This document shows positions 1 to 10,516 of a stretch of 64,000 nt of DNA, piece by piece. The DNA comes from Bombyx mori (Eukaryota > Arthropoda > Insecta > Lepidoptera > Bombycidae). Location: contig NC_085121.1 in NCBI RefSeq assembly GCF_030269925.1, positions 3,179,501 to 3,243,500 on the forward strand. The letters run 5' to 3'. Both the position numbers and the translations under genes were made by a program. The notes beneath the pieces are model-generated. The model made no database searches. It was not told the DNA's origin and saw only the letters and a program-made list of their open reading frames with translations. The stretch's first letter is position 1, and the number at the start of each line of letters is the position of its first letter.

Positions 1-61
1 GATTTCGGGGCCCAAAATCAGTCCTAAACCGATTTAGGACTGATATTTTGGCCCCGAAATC
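1..61. repeat. Near-perfect long palindrome at window edge
   Basis: Two arms of about 28 bases are inverted copies with few mismatches: the left arm starts GATTTCGGGGCC and the right arm ends GGCCCCGAAATC, with a very short centre. It could be the end of a foldback element cut by the window edge. No coding role is seen. Confidence 0.7.
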
Positions 62-567
62 TAAATCGAATGAATAGTGTGTATGTAAAAACGTTGAACT
101 TACCGGAGTCCGATCGCTCGTCACAAGCATGCAAGCTCGTTATTGAATCATTACAACAGTTCAGACTTTTATCGAATACTCGTTCGTATATCTAGCACGG
201 AAAAAAAAAACCATTATTTTATTCTTGCAACCAAATTTTTGTTTATTCAAATTACGTAATGGATTAGTGTAATGTGATGCCAAAAGCATTTTCTGCCGGT
301 CGAAACGTTCTGATTAACAGAAAATTGAATTTTACTTTAACAAACTAAAAACCGTGCAGAACTCACGAACTACATACCTACTTACACAACGAAGGAATTA
401 CGTCGTGTGCTTAATACTTAAAAATCAAACCCATGAAATTTATGAAATTTACAAGTGGTACAGATGTGTATTATAACCACAATCTCGCCTATTTTTGCTA
501 CGAAGCAGTGAACGGTGGTGAGGTTGCTGGAATCCTTTAGATATGATGATCTGAATGTCGTCGTCTT
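62..567. other. AT-rich DNA, no gene seen
   Basis: No supported exon was found on the + strand. On the - strand a good donor (GTAAGT, about 98-103) follows a short open stretch beginning with ATG near 129. This could be the first exon of a gene to the left of the window, but it cannot be supported alone. Confidence 0.3.
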
Positions 568-690
568 TGAGACATGAGGTCGAAGTCTCAATGGTTAAAC
601 AAACCGTAACGCGTTACTGCTTAACGGCACAATTAGGGACAGTGGTACTTGCTCATGCGGGCTTAAAATACGTTCTACCACCCGTAATTG
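568..690 (-). repeat. Degenerate Bm1-type SINE fragment
   Basis: Diverged relatives of the Bm1 body are recognisable on the minus strand (ACGCGTTACTGCTTAACGGC, then a TTCTACCACC block). It lacks head and tail and is older than the other copies. Confidence 0.45.
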
Positions 691-1056
691 ATGTATTCAT
701 TTTTAATTAATTTTGTGTCGCAATATACAGAGAGTAATTATAATATTAACGTAAAAATTTTGCGTAACCAAAACGTTTCAAGTTTCCACAATTAAATAGC
801 TATTATATAAATGCAGACGAGGGAACAATAGAGTTGCGTTACTTAAAACTAAGTTTGTATGTATTTGACAATTCCGGTCTAAGCATTTCCATAAGGGATC
901 AGATAAGAGAAAAAAGATAGTAAGCTGGTAAAACATGAAGGTCAATTACATAATGAACAAGAAAGAGTTTTTTCAAATGAGGTTTGCCTCTTCAAAGGAG
1001 GTTTGCTGCTTTAAACAAATTTTGTCTCCTCAAACGAGTACCCATCGTTTAAGAGC

Positions 1057-1130
1057 TGTTTGGCTGTACCCCTAGCATCGTTGAGGTCCATCCGCGACGG
1101 TAACTACTTACTATCAGGTGGACCATATGT
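1057..1130 (+). repeat. Jockey-type LINE 3' tail fragment
   Basis: This matches, with divergence, the 3' end of the jockey LINE at 19722-19830: CATCGTTGAGGTCCATCCGC, then a CACC-ATCAGGTGG-like block and GTCCGACTGCCT. It is the first of about a dozen such tails in the window. Confidence 0.6.
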
Positions 1131-1144
1131 CCGACTGCCTATTC

Positions 1145-1345
1145 TATTTTATTCTATCAGCCCAGAGACGTCCACTACTGGACATAGGCCTCCCCCAAAC
1201 CTCGCCACAAAGATCGGGCTTGCGCTGCTTGCATCCAGCGGATCCCCGCAAACCTAATTCGGTCGTCCATTTTGGTCCTCCTTGTGGGACCGACGACTAC
1301 GGTGCCTACCCACGCTACGTCTACGTCACGACTGCCTAAAGGGCT
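1145..1345 (-). repeat. RTE-type LINE 3' coding fragment
   Basis: Translated on the minus strand it gives WMQAAQARSLWRGLGEAYVQ, the C-terminal end typical of RTE-clade reverse transcriptases, and it parallels the + strand fragment at 38355-38665. It is a dead 5'-truncated fragment upstream of the CIMIP2-like exons. Confidence 0.6.
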
Positions 1346-1503
1346 ACAAAAAGAAAGAAAGAAGTAAAGTATCGCAGTGTTATGATCGAACCAGGGCATC
1401 TTACATGATTGTAAATGTATTATTTTGTAACGTAAATATGTAGGTACTGATTGTAGCATGATATATCGCTTGTCCAGCAAAGGAAAACGACATTTATTCC
1501 TAG

Positions 1504-1679
1504 GATTTCTGCCCCGTCTGAACGCACACTTCGGCCAAAGATATACCGTGTCAGCTACGGAAGCACTCTCCGAGTTTCAGAGGTTGCAACTGAACCAGAG
1601 GGCAGCTAGGAACCAACTGGAGAGGGTCGTCAGTCTTCAGGCCGGAAAAGGACAGCCCTGGGATTTGGTTGACAGATTC
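1504..1679 (+). CDS. CIMIP2-like exon A
   Basis: It lies between an acceptor (TTATTCCTAG) and a donor (GTAAGT). It begins with two bases of a split Gly codon and ends in phase 0. It encodes the [13 protein letters not shown] motif followed by a charged, probably helical stretch ending QPWDLVDRF. Confidence 0.7.
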
Positions 1680-4600
1680 GTAAGTTGCGGAATACGATGC
1701 TTTTGAATGAATTTAGAGATTCGTTGGAAGAACGTCTGTGAAGTTGAATGGTTGGCGAGGTCGAAACACAAGTCACGGAAAGTTACGAATGTGATTAAGA
1801 AGACGAAATGAAAGGAGATGTATGAAGAAAATGATCGTTTCTTCTGTTGAAGATGAAAATAAATTGTAATGTTGATGGAAGAAAAAGTGTGTGGAACTTA
1901 TCCGAAACTAGAGTGGCAGAAACGAATGATTGAAATGAAAAATGAGTGAGGAAATATCTGCACAGAACAAAAAATAAGCGTAAAAAGGGAGCCGTTTAAA
2001 ATAAAGCTTTTTCTCGATCCAGTCTGCTACGGCGGAGTTTAAGTTGCCCTTGGTCGTAGTACGACCGGAATGTGCGGGTATACTTCGTGATCTACCAATG
2101 GACGAGCCGAAACTGTCTCCAGCATCGCATTCCGTCAGTCCTTACTTTATGGAAAATGATGATCCAGACAAATTCATAAAGAAAGGTATTGAATAAAAAC
2201 ATGACAAAGAAAATTCACTTGGGATTTTTAAGTCACAATCTGTCACAATCTATACTAATATCTATATTAATATATAAATCTACAGTGGTTTTTACGGATG
2301 TTCCATTATAACTACTGAACCATGCATCCGATTGACTTGAAACTTGGTATTCATGTAAAAAATGCATGTACTTAATGGATAGGCTTAATAGGAGGAAAGG
2401 ATAGGATAGGCTTAATGGATAGAATGGATATTTATATAAGTGTTTATATGACTCCCTAATAATAATGACAATAAATAATAATTTTCATTGTAAATGCCCA
2501 GCGAAGCGGGCGAGTACAGCTAGTAGGTATATTAAACAATAATAATTATATTAAAACTTTTTCATTATTTAGAAAGGTGTAGATTAAACGTAATGTCATT
2601 TTTTTGAACTTGTGATTGCTTGGCATCACATTGACATTAAATTTTTTTATTTTTGTTATATTTCATGTAGGTAAATAGATATGAATTTGTATTGAACTAA
2701 TGTCCTACGCTAAAATTCATTCATCGTTCGTTAGGAATCAGATATGGGGCTTTAATCCCTCAGAATCGATCCGTAAGTAATCGAAGTGCCTTTTTATTTG
2801 CATAGTTAGTCATATGAACGCCTAGTTAACATGTTACTATATAGTGCCAAATCGACAAAGCCTCGCGACAAGTTTCGCGTAGTGCTTTGGAATAGACATC
2901 AGACGGGAACACGGAATGTTTTGGGGCAAAAAAGGAGAAGGTGATGGGAATAATTGTAGTGCGGAATAAGTAAAGATGTTAATAAATATAAAAAGAAAAA
3001 TAAAATAAAATTATAGTACGCAGTTTTACTGATTTGATAAATCAGAGAGAATGTCCGGGACATTTAAATCGCATGTTAGGATCCCGACTATCTTTTAATG
3101 TAAAATTCTTGGGACGCTATTTTGCCACGACATGTTTGCTTGTACATACCTATTACGTGCCTAAAATGATATGTTTTTGCTAGGTAATACTAGCTATATA
3201 GGCGTACATATATTGAAACTAATATTTTTGTTGGCTGTAGGGTTTTCGGGTCATGTGCCGTACGGCTTTCAACGTTTCGGCGAGTCGTCGAAAAAGCTCA
3301 CTAATTCAGCTCTCTGCGACTTTTCGTCGAATTACCGAAGAAGGCAGAGCACTGAGTGGGCTCCTGTAAATGTGGTCAAGTAAGATCATTTTATTTATTA
3401 TATAATGAAATTTGAAATAACTGTAATCAAATAGTAGACAGTAAATCTCAATATCTACTTAGCTTACCGAAATCTAAATGTACAAAATAAGTATAAGTAA
3501 CATGATTATTAAATACAAGATGAAATTAAAGTGACATTTTGTTTAGTCGCCTACTGCTACTTATTCACTAATATCTAAGAATAATTTCTTAAAAAGTATG
3601 GGCAGCGCTTCTGCGCTGTATACTTCTGTATTCTGCGTAATTAGCATTGACGTCTCATAAATGTCAAACTGACTTCCATCCACTAGACGTCAACGTCCAT
3701 TGTAAAAACCCATATTTTATAAATACGGAAGACGTGTTTCCAAAACTTTTATTTATAAAATAGTAACGTGGCTTTGCACAAAGAAATATAAAAATGACGA
3801 AAAAGAAACTATTACCGAATCTTTCAAAAGAAGAGAAGATGGTAATAGTAGTATCGGAAATAATTCAAGAGTTATTGGTCGCTCATCGTCAGGGCAAAGA
3901 TGTTAACCTCAACAAGATGAAAACGCGGATATCTTCCAAATACGGTCTCGGCACGTCTCCGCGACTAGTGGACATCATTGCTGCTGTACCAACAGACGCC
4001 AAAAAGATTTTGCTACCGAAATTAAAAGCTAAACCTATTCGTACAGCGTCTGGTATCGCCGTTGTTGCGGTTATGTGTAAACCTCACAGATGCCCACACA
4101 TAAACTTTACCGGGAACATTTGTGTATATTGTCCCGGAGGTCCGGATTCGGATTTTGAATATTCAACTCAAAGTTATACTGGATACGAGCCCACATCCAT
4201 GAGAGCGATCCGAGCTCGTTACAATCCTTACTTGCAGACTCGTCATAGAGTGGAACAGTTGAAACAACTTGGTCATAGTGTGGACAAGGTAGAGTTCATT
4301 GTGATGGGAGGAACGTTTATGAGTTTGCCTGAAGACTATAGAGATTACTTTATTAGGTAAGAAAAAAGATTTTAATTTAAGGAAAGTTTACATTGTACAA
4401 AAATATAGAAATTAATCTTGGAATTCCTTTGATTCCTTTTATTGAATGAAATTTATTTTATCCTAATTTGAACTTTCATTGATTGAGCTTTCTGAAATAT
4501 AACTTCCTCATTTTATTGAAAATTTTGGAGTCAAAACTATTATTGTGAGTATTTCCTTAGGAATCTTCACGATGCTCTGTCAGGCCACACTTCAACTTGT

Positions 4601-7600
4601 GTAGCTGAAGCTGTGAAGTACTCTGAGAAAGCAAAAACGAAATGCATTGGGATTACAATTGAGACAAGGCCTGATTATTGTCAGCAAAGACATATGAGTG
4701 ATATGCTTAATTATGGATGCACAAGGTGAGTGTTATTGTAAGAAATGATTATTTGCAAAAAATGTACATTAAAGATACGTCAATTTATTTCATAAATTTA
4801 ATTTTCAAATATGTGTAGTGAATAGCTATCACAGAAAATCAGATATTTGACAGGTCCATGAATCTCCCCAATGAGATTTTCAAAATAAGAAGCTTCAGAC
4901 AGAGCCCACTGAGTTTCTCGCCGGATCTTCTCAGGGGATCGTGTTTCCGATCCGGTGGTAGATTCTGCGAAGCACGGCTCTTCTTAGGGTTCGTGTTAGC
5001 AACATCATCAGGTTTGAGCCCTGTGAGCTCACTTACTAGTTAAGGCGACGCTGATATAGCCTCTCAAGGCTAACAGCTTAGGCAGGAAAAAAAAATCTAA
5101 ATAAGATTGTATTTATATAAAAGTTCCAAACAATAATATTCAGACTATCAGTCTACTGAGCAATTTTACGTGTTACATGGCAGATTTTCTCTTAGTTGAT
5201 ATCCCAAGTAATAAGCTAGAGTTTTATCTTAAAAAAATTCTGTCTGTTTTGTTTTATTTTATTTAATTATTATTTTTGTGGTCGAATGGTGTATTAATAT
5301 TAAGTTTACACAGGTTTCTAATTTATCCACCACCTAAGTTATGTTAGCTATGAAAGATTTATATGTTCTAGTCTGAACAGTATTGCACTATAAAAAAGTT
5401 TTCACTTTAATATGTTAGACTATTAATGTGTGCACATTGTATTGTGATATGGTAATCACTTAAAACAAGTGAACCTTGAGTTTCAGCTACCATCTTTGTA
5501 TTTTATTGTTTTTTCATCTATTTAATTTCATCAGTAAAATTTTATTTACAATTATTATTTTCAGGCTTGAAATTGGTGTACAATCAGTTTATGAAGATAT
5601 AGCCCGGGACACAAATAGGGGACATACAGTGAAGGCGGTATGCGAGAACTTTAGTATGGCTAAAGATGCTGGTTACAAGGTACGTTGTCGGTAAGCAGTG
5701 GCTTGGGTCTGCCCCTGGCATGACCAACATCCATGAGCTACGGTAACCACTCACCAACAGGTTTGCCGTATGCCTAATATGGTTACAGTCATAGGATTTT
5801 AACATGAATAATCTGTCTAGATATTAATAAGATTTAGATATGTGAATATGTTGTAAGCTGATAAGGGTGGGTACTCCAATCTTACTTATTGCAACAACAA
5901 TGTCATTTTTTGTTTTATTTTCAAAATGAAACTGAAACCAGTATTTGTTCGAATAGATTAAATGTCTCTCATGTTTGATTTGCTCAATGTCTTATGAGCA
6001 TCAGCAAATAATATTTATTGATGTTTTTGTCAACACTGTCTGAACTAAAAGAAATATGTGAAACATGTGTAAGGCTACACTAATGATAACAGATGTGTCC
6101 AGACTGTTCAAAGTAAACAGAAAACATTTACTAAACATGAATACTTGTCATTTTAGTAAGATAATATTTTTGGTTTGCAATATAACATGAAAGAAGTTGG
6201 CAGTGCTATTTACTCAGTTGTTGGTTACCTTTTTGGCTTACTGAACGGTCCCAATACATAACAATTATTTTGTACTAGTAAAATAATATGACACAAACTC
6301 ATTCTAAAAAAGTAATTATAAATATTCACTCGCAGATTGTCGCCCACATGATGCCAGATCTACCAAACGTTGATTTTGAAAGGGATGTAGAACAATTCAT
6401 TGAGTTCTTTGAGAACCCTGCATTCCGAGCTGATGGACTTAAAATTTACCCAACACTGGTAATAAGAGGTACCGGTTTATATGAATTATGGAAGACCGGG
6501 AGATACAGGAGTTATCCCCCTTCAACTTTAGTCGATCTAATTGCGAAGATATTAGCTCTAGTGCCACCATGGACTAGGGTGTACAGGTATTGTTATTTTT
6601 AATGATATAGATAGGTGGTCAAGTTACAAGTAACAACAAGGTTTGAAGGGTGGGGCAGCCTTGTAGCTATACTGAGATCTTAGACCTTATATCTCAAGGT
6701 GGGTGGCGCATTTACGTTGTAGATGTCTATGGGCTCCAGTAACTACTTAACACCAGGTGGACTGTGAGCTCGTCCACCCATCTAAGCAATAAAAAAACCC
6801 ATTTGGTTTTAAGTCAATGTCATTGTCAAGGTATTATTAGCATTATGTTACAGTATACTTATTTTACAACATATTTTAAATTATCACTTTTATAATATAT
6901 TTTTTTGTAAAGTAGAAGAAAAAAACAATTGTGATTTTTTTACACAATGTTTTTTTTTCTAAATTTCATCATTGAAATTACAGAGTGCAAAGAGACATTC
7001 CCATGCCTTTGGTATCGTCAGGAGTCGAGCATGGTAATCTTAGAGAGCTAGCTTTGGCACGAATGGCAGACTTGGGTACTGATTGCAGAGATGTGAGGAC
7101 GAGAGAGGTTGGGATACAGGAGATACACAACCGAGTCAGACCGTATGAGGTAAGGAATATATTTTAGGAGTTTTACAAAATATTGTTTAGTTCTATACAA
7201 ATAAAAACACGATTTAATTGTTTTAATTGAAAATTGTGTATCCTGAATAGTCCTGATAGTAGATCAGAGTAATAAAATTATCATTGGCCCTTCATTTGTT
7301 TAGAAATTTTTAAAATATTCATCTGATTAATATTGATAATTGAATTGATACAACATAAAAAATAGAAGAAGTTAATACTGTAAAATGTTTGCGTCGCATA
7401 CATGAAATTACACTACAAGCCAAAAAAATACAACAAATAAAAATGTTTTTTCATTTGATTTCAGGTTGAGCTTATAAGACGAGACTACGTAGCCAACGGT
7501 GGTTGGGAGACGTTTTTAGCTTACGAAGACCCGAATCAAGATATCTTAGTAGGCTTGTTGCGGCTGAGAAAGTGTGCCGGTCAAACTTACAGGCCGGAAT

Positions 7601-10111
7601 TAAAGGCCAAACCTAATTCGAATTTTGTACAGTGCAGTATTGTAAGGGAGTTGCATGTTTATGGCTCTGTTGTACCAGTAAGTTAATTTTAATTATGCAT
7701 TGTTAGCAATAAAAGTTGGATTTGAATGATCGGTGGTAAAGATCCATGGCTGCTTCCGTATTAGCATTCCCAGTTTGTACGCATATATGTAGTATAGTAT
7801 AGGGTTTGGGTATTTGGGTAACTGCCCATTTCTGTCAATTTTAAATCATAACATCGTGTAATAAAAATGAAATCTGCAAAAATTATAATTTGCGTAATTA
7901 CTAGTGGTAGGAACTCGTGTGGGGCAGCCGTTGTAACAACTATACTGAGAATATATATATATATATACCTTAGCACTCATATCTCAAGCTGGGTGGCGCA
8001 TTTACGTTGTAGATGTCTATGGGCTCCAGTAACCACTTAACCACCAGGTGGGCTGTGAGCTCATCCATCGATCAAGGCAATAAAAATGAATATAAACCTA
8101 TTATTTAAATTGTAATTTCAATGAAATAACACTTCACATGTGAGTTTCACCTATGCAATAATAGTAAGATACTTTTTTTTTTAGGTGAATGCCCGAGATC
8201 CAACCAAGTTTCAGCATCAAGGCTTTGGCATGTTGCTAATGGAGGAAGCCGAGAGAATCGCGCGGGAAGAGCATGGTTCCGACAAAATGGCCGTTATTTC
8301 GGGAGTCGGAACGAGGAATTATTATGCTAAAATTGGTTACCATCTCGAAGGGCCGTACATGGTCAAGATGCTTGCGTAAAATTTAATACAGACCTGTGTC
8401 AAACACGATTCTGCCGATAAGTGCACCTGTAAATTGGACTCGTGACAAAACATATTGCATGCAACAATAAAGCTTTTTTTCTCTCACTCTACGCGTGCCT
8501 CCCTTTCTAATTAATACCTCTCTGATGAAGTCTGATGTGCAAAGGGTCGATTTGCTTTGACTTATCGCAGAGGAGGTGTGAAAGTAGCCCCGGTAATTAA
8601 CAAATTAAAGAGCGGACGGTTAGCGTGGTATGGACATGTGATGCGGAGAGAGAAGATGCTTGTGACTAGGAGATGTATGGAAATGGTAGTGCAAGGTAGA
8701 GGCGGAAGAGGTCGACCGAAGAAGACGAATGAAGTGTGTGAATGACGATATGAGAGAGAGAGGAGTTAGTGTTGAGATGAGCTGATAGAAGAGAATGGAA
8801 GAGAAAAATTTGTTGTGCCAATCCCACCTAGTGAGATAAGGTGGAGAAAGAGATCGCCTCTTCATGATCTCAGTCGACTTGGGGCACAATATACGATACA
8901 GTACGAACACAGGTCTAATATTTTGTTATGGTGCTTGATATTTGTAACTAACTTCACTTTGTAAAAACATACAAAGGCAAATAATTCATTTTATTGTATA
9001 TGTATAAGTAAAAAAATAAATGATGAGCTTCAAATTTATTTGTTTCGTTATTTATTTTTCTCTCTCTCTCTCTCTCTGTATTTAAGATATTTTGGAAGTC
9101 ATATTTTGCAATAAGTATTGTTCGCGTAATGTGAAAAGTACCTAGTATGGACGTGAAGACATTTTTTTCACTTGTCGATGAAACGTGACAATATCGATAT
9201 GTATTTTTTTTTTATTGCCCTTGTATGCAGACGAGCATACGGCCCACCTGATGGTGAGTGGTTACCGTCGCCCATGGACTTCAGCAATACCAGGGGCAGA
9301 GCCAAGCCGCTGCCTACCGCTAATGTATGTATCAACAAATTATATACTTGATATAAGTTGGTTGGTAAGTGAGTGGTTACCAACTTATATACTAGATATA
9401 AGTTTTTGATTTACAACATATTAATCCGAAACTATGATTTTTTTCCACAAAGTAAAAATTCATGGTAGCATAATATGACTAAAAAATATATCAGAAAAAG
9501 ATGATAAAAATATAAAATCTAGGCTAACATTGCTCTTAACAACTATGACCTAAAATATATTATTGTTACCGAGGTTTATTGATGATTAATTTAAAATTTC
9601 CATTCCATTATTCCTGCTGATATAAAATTTCCATTAATCCTGCCAAATTTAATTTTACTTCGCCTCTATATAGTTTCTTTAATCTTTCCAGACCTGATCC
9701 TCCATTATCCATAAATCCCACTGAGATCTACCATAAGCACGTCGGTATGTTGCCCAACTACGCAGGTCACGTGCCAGGCTGCGTCTTCAGGTAACTAATA
9801 CCTATATTTCTACCGTAGAGTGTAGTTAATTGGAGGCTCTACTTCTAGAAATCGAGATAATATGTAAACGAACAATGTGGGTATTCGGAAATTCAGTTGA
9901 AGAAATGCACAGCCCCTTAGGCTACCGGCGAATAGGTAGGAATAATTTTTTTATGAATTCTGGCAAACAATTATTATCTTGCTAAGTTTGATAACCGCTT
10001 ATCGCTAAACTAAAACATTTGTTATATCTTACGTTGTTTAGATTCGGAAAAACCTACGGCAACGACACGAGAGACGCTAAGCGTTGGCTCCGAGGAGACT
10101 TCACATCTTAG
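1504..10111 (+). CDS. CIMIP2/FAM166-like protein, 3' part of gene (5 exons)
   Basis: Exons 1504-1679, 2023-2185, 3241-3379, 9692-9790 and 10042-10111 join with matching phases into about 214 residues plus stop. Three copies of the short DUF2475/UPF0605-type motif are visible: [27 protein letters not shown] and [18 protein letters not shown]. The second exon carries [13 protein letters not shown], also typical of the family. Members are ciliary or sperm-tail microtubule inner proteins, so a role in the axoneme is inferred. The first exon seen starts in phase, so at least one 5' exon is missing and probably lies left of the window. The large intron 3380-9691 contains the complete Elp3 gene on the same strand. 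An alternative is a short form ending at the in-frame TAA 3381-3383, with the last two exons belonging to a separate gene; the phase match and motif order argue against this. Confidence 0.7.
2023..2185 (+). CDS. CIMIP2-like exon B
   Basis: The acceptor is CTCGATCCAG and the donor GTATTG. It is phase 0 in, phase 1 out, and open throughout (54 codons plus one base). It encodes [13 protein letters not shown], then [16 protein letters not shown], which leads directly into the GFSGHVP motif of the next exon. Confidence 0.65.
2240..2523 (+). mobile_element. Helitron-like non-autonomous element, family 2
   Basis: The 3' end reads GCGAAGCGGGCGAGTACAGC then CTAG before a T, as in Helitrons (CTRR end with a GC-rich foldback just before it). 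A diverged copy lies inverted at about 58970-59200, sharing the TCCGATTGACTTGAAACTTG block. The 5' edge is uncertain. The element sits in the intron after exon B. Confidence 0.5.
3241..3379 (+). CDS. CIMIP2-like exon C, with donor overlapping a stop
   Basis: The acceptor is TTGGCTGTAG. It encodes [14 protein letters not shown] and ends ...WAPVNVV plus AA. The donor GTAAGA at 3380 contains an in-frame TAA (3381-3383), so an unspliced transcript stops one codon later. Spliced to 9692, the AA joins A to give Lys and continues [13 protein letters not shown]. Confidence 0.65.
3718..3725 (+). promoter_or_regulatory. TATA-like box upstream of Elp3
   Basis: TATAAATA lies 69-76 bases upstream of the Elp3 start codon. 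No good initiator is seen at the expected distance. Because Elp3 lies in another gene's intron on the same strand, it needs its own promoter in 3380-3793, but this box is only a candidate. Confidence 0.3.
3794..4356 (+). CDS. Elp3: Elp3 exon 1
   Basis: It encodes the N-terminal region and the iron-sulfur cluster cysteines of the radical-SAM domain, up to PEDYRDYFI plus two bases of Arg. The donor is GTAAGA at 4357. Confidence 0.93.
3794..8379 (+). CDS. Elp3: Elongator complex protein 3 (tRNA uridine 34 carboxymethylation enzyme)
   Basis: Seven exons (3794-4356, 4561-4725, 5565-5679, 6336-6586, 6984-7149, 7465-7677, 8185-8379) join in phase to 555 residues, against about 547-552 in human and fly. 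Elp3 is the catalytic subunit of Elongator, which uses S-adenosylmethionine and acetyl-CoA to make cm5U-type modifications at wobble U34 of tRNAs. The radical-SAM cluster ligands are Cys100, Cys110 and Cys113 (C-X9-C-X2-C, same spacing as in other Elp3 proteins). The C-terminal GNAT domain has the acetyl-CoA loop QHQGFGMLL (residues 501-509) and the NYYAKIGY segment (536-543). The start is the first ATG of the open frame, giving [15 protein letters not shown]. No broken codon or frameshift is seen, so the gene looks intact. Its introns hold LINE tails and Bm1 copies. It lies inside the long intron of the CIMIP2-like gene, on the same strand. Confidence 0.95.
4561..4725 (+). CDS. Elp3: Elp3 exon 2
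   Basis: The acceptor is TTTCCTTAG and the donor GTGAGT. It encodes [11 protein letters not shown], then [11 protein letters not shown], a conserved part of the Elp3 radical-SAM barrel. Confidence 0.93.
4895..5092 (+). repeat. Jockey-type LINE family 2, 3' UTR tail
   Basis: The block GAGTTTCTCGCCGGATCTTC, then GCTCACTTACTAG, then CCTCTCAAGGCTAACAGC and an A-rich end is the 3' UTR of the LINE whose coding end is seen at 53936-54400. It lies in Elp3 intron 2. Confidence 0.75.
5565..5679 (+). CDS. Elp3: Elp3 exon 3
   Basis: The acceptor is TATTTTCAG and the donor GTACGT. It encodes [20 protein letters not shown], the family-conserved core of the radical-SAM domain, and ends in phase 0. Confidence 0.93.
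5693..5780 (+). repeat. Jockey LINE family 1 tail, 14 bp after the exon 3 donor
   Basis: GCAGTGGCTTGGGTCTGCCC, then GGTAACCACTCACCAACAGG matches the 3' tail of the LINE at 19722-19830. It starts almost immediately after the Elp3 exon 3 donor. Confidence 0.7.
6336..6586 (+). CDS. Elp3: Elp3 exon 4
   Basis: The acceptor is ATTCACTCGCAG and the donor GTATTG. It encodes [17 protein letters not shown], then [18 protein letters not shown], the end of the radical-SAM domain. Confidence 0.93.
6641..6797 (+). repeat. Bm1 SINE, 3' fragment
   Basis: Only the 3' third of Bm1 is present, ending with CCACCCATCTAAGCAATAAA and an A run. It lies in Elp3 intron 4. Confidence 0.85.
6984..7149 (+). CDS. Elp3: Elp3 exon 5
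   Basis: The acceptor is GAAATTACAG and the donor GTAAGG. It encodes [20 protein letters not shown], then [13 protein letters not shown], which links the two catalytic domains. Confidence 0.93.
7465..7677 (+). CDS. Elp3: Elp3 exon 6
   Basis: The acceptor is TGATTTCAG and the donor GTAAGT. It encodes [26 protein letters not shown] and [13 protein letters not shown], the first half of the GNAT domain. Phase 0 at both ends. Confidence 0.93.
7846..8086 (+). repeat. Bm1 SINE, internally shortened
   Basis: The Bm1 body is present with a small deletion (GGAACTCGTGTGGGGCAGCC joins parts normally ~80 bases apart) and an AT microsatellite at 7956-7972. It lies in Elp3 intron 6. Confidence 0.8.
8185..8379 (+). 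CDS. Elp3: Elp3 exon 7 (last)
   Basis: The acceptor is TTTTTTTAG. It encodes [20 protein letters not shown] to the C-terminus GPYMVKMLA and the stop TAA at 8377-8379. It contains the acetyl-CoA binding loop. Confidence 0.94.
   Translation: MNARDPTKFQHQGFGMLLMEEAERIAREEHGSDKMAVISGVGTRNYYAKIGYHLEGPYMVKMLA
8466..8471 (+). terminator. Elp3: Elp3 polyadenylation signal
   Basis: AATAAA lies 87 bases after the Elp3 stop codon, a usual distance for a short 3' UTR. Confidence 0.65.
8535..8905 (+). repeat. RTE-like LINE C-terminal fragment (family A)
   Basis: It translates to [18 protein letters not shown], then [10 protein letters not shown], the C-terminal tail of an endonuclease/reverse-transcriptase LINE, now carrying stops. 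Relatives are at 16440-16508 + 16798-16868 + 19907-20040, at 32519-32640 (-) and 49765-50080 (-). Confidence 0.7.
9061..9077 (+). repeat. TC microsatellite
   Basis: A short run of TC dinucleotides in the region between Elp3 and the last CIMIP2-like exons. Confidence 0.9.
9208..9326 (-). repeat. Jockey LINE family 1 tail
   Basis: The minus strand carries the 3' end of the family seen at 19722-19830, with its A run at 9208-9215 on the left. To the right, 9340-9410 holds a partial inverted duplication (ATATAAGTTGG facing CCAACTTATAT). Confidence 0.8.
9692..9790 (+). CDS. CIMIP2-like exon D
   Basis: The acceptor is AATCTTTCCAG and the donor GTAACT. It encodes [18 protein letters not shown], then [14 protein letters not shown] and two bases of Arg. 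It enters with one base, exactly what exon C (3241-3379) requires. It lies 1.3 kb after the Elp3 stop. Confidence 0.7.
10042..10111 (+). CDS. CIMIP2-like last exon
   Basis: The acceptor is GTTGTTTAG. It completes the motif as [20 protein letters not shown] and ends in TAG at 10109-10111. Confidence 0.7.
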
Positions 10112-10170
10112 AAGAAAGGAATTTACGTCATAAATTTACGTACGTAATAGGTATAATCGCATTTACCAAC

Positions 10171-10176
10171 AATAAA
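10171..10176 (+). terminator. Polyadenylation signal of the CIMIP2-like gene
   Basis: AATAAA lies 60 bases after the stop at 10109-10111, supporting a real 3' end here. Confidence 0.55.
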
Positions 10177-10283
10177 TTGTCAGTAACTGTTTACAAACCT
10201 CAATTACCTACCATTAAAGCTATGGACAAAATTGTTATGATTTTTAATTGTTACGAGTATGTACTGAATTTTTAAGGACCTTG

Positions 10284-10485
10284 TTGTAGTGGTCCACTAA
10301 GTTTCATGTCGGATCTTCTCAGTGGGTCGCGTTTCCAATCCGATGGTAGATTCGGCGAAGTGCTGCTCTTGCTAGGGTTAGTGTTAGCAACGACGTGAGG
10401 TTTGAGTCCCGTGAGCTCACCTACATGTTAGGTTACGTTGGCATAGCCTCTCAAGGCTACCAGATGAGGAAGGAAAAAAAGTGGC
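10284..10485 (+). repeat. Jockey LINE family 2, 3' UTR tail
   Basis: It matches the 63300-63490 copy: GGATCTTCTCAGTGGGTCGC to CCTCTCAAGGCTACCAG and an A-rich end. Confidence 0.75.
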
Positions 10486-10516
10486 CCTGAAATTACAATA
10501 CCATAACATATTTCCT

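Noticed and set aside
98..131. Possible first coding exon on the minus strand (ATG near 129 to donor GTAAGT)
   Set aside because: Only nine codons and no second exon in the window; cannot be told from chance.
3171..3383. Start of a separate small protein at 3171
   Set aside because: The coding signal begins only at the acceptor at 3241; the upstream part is intron.
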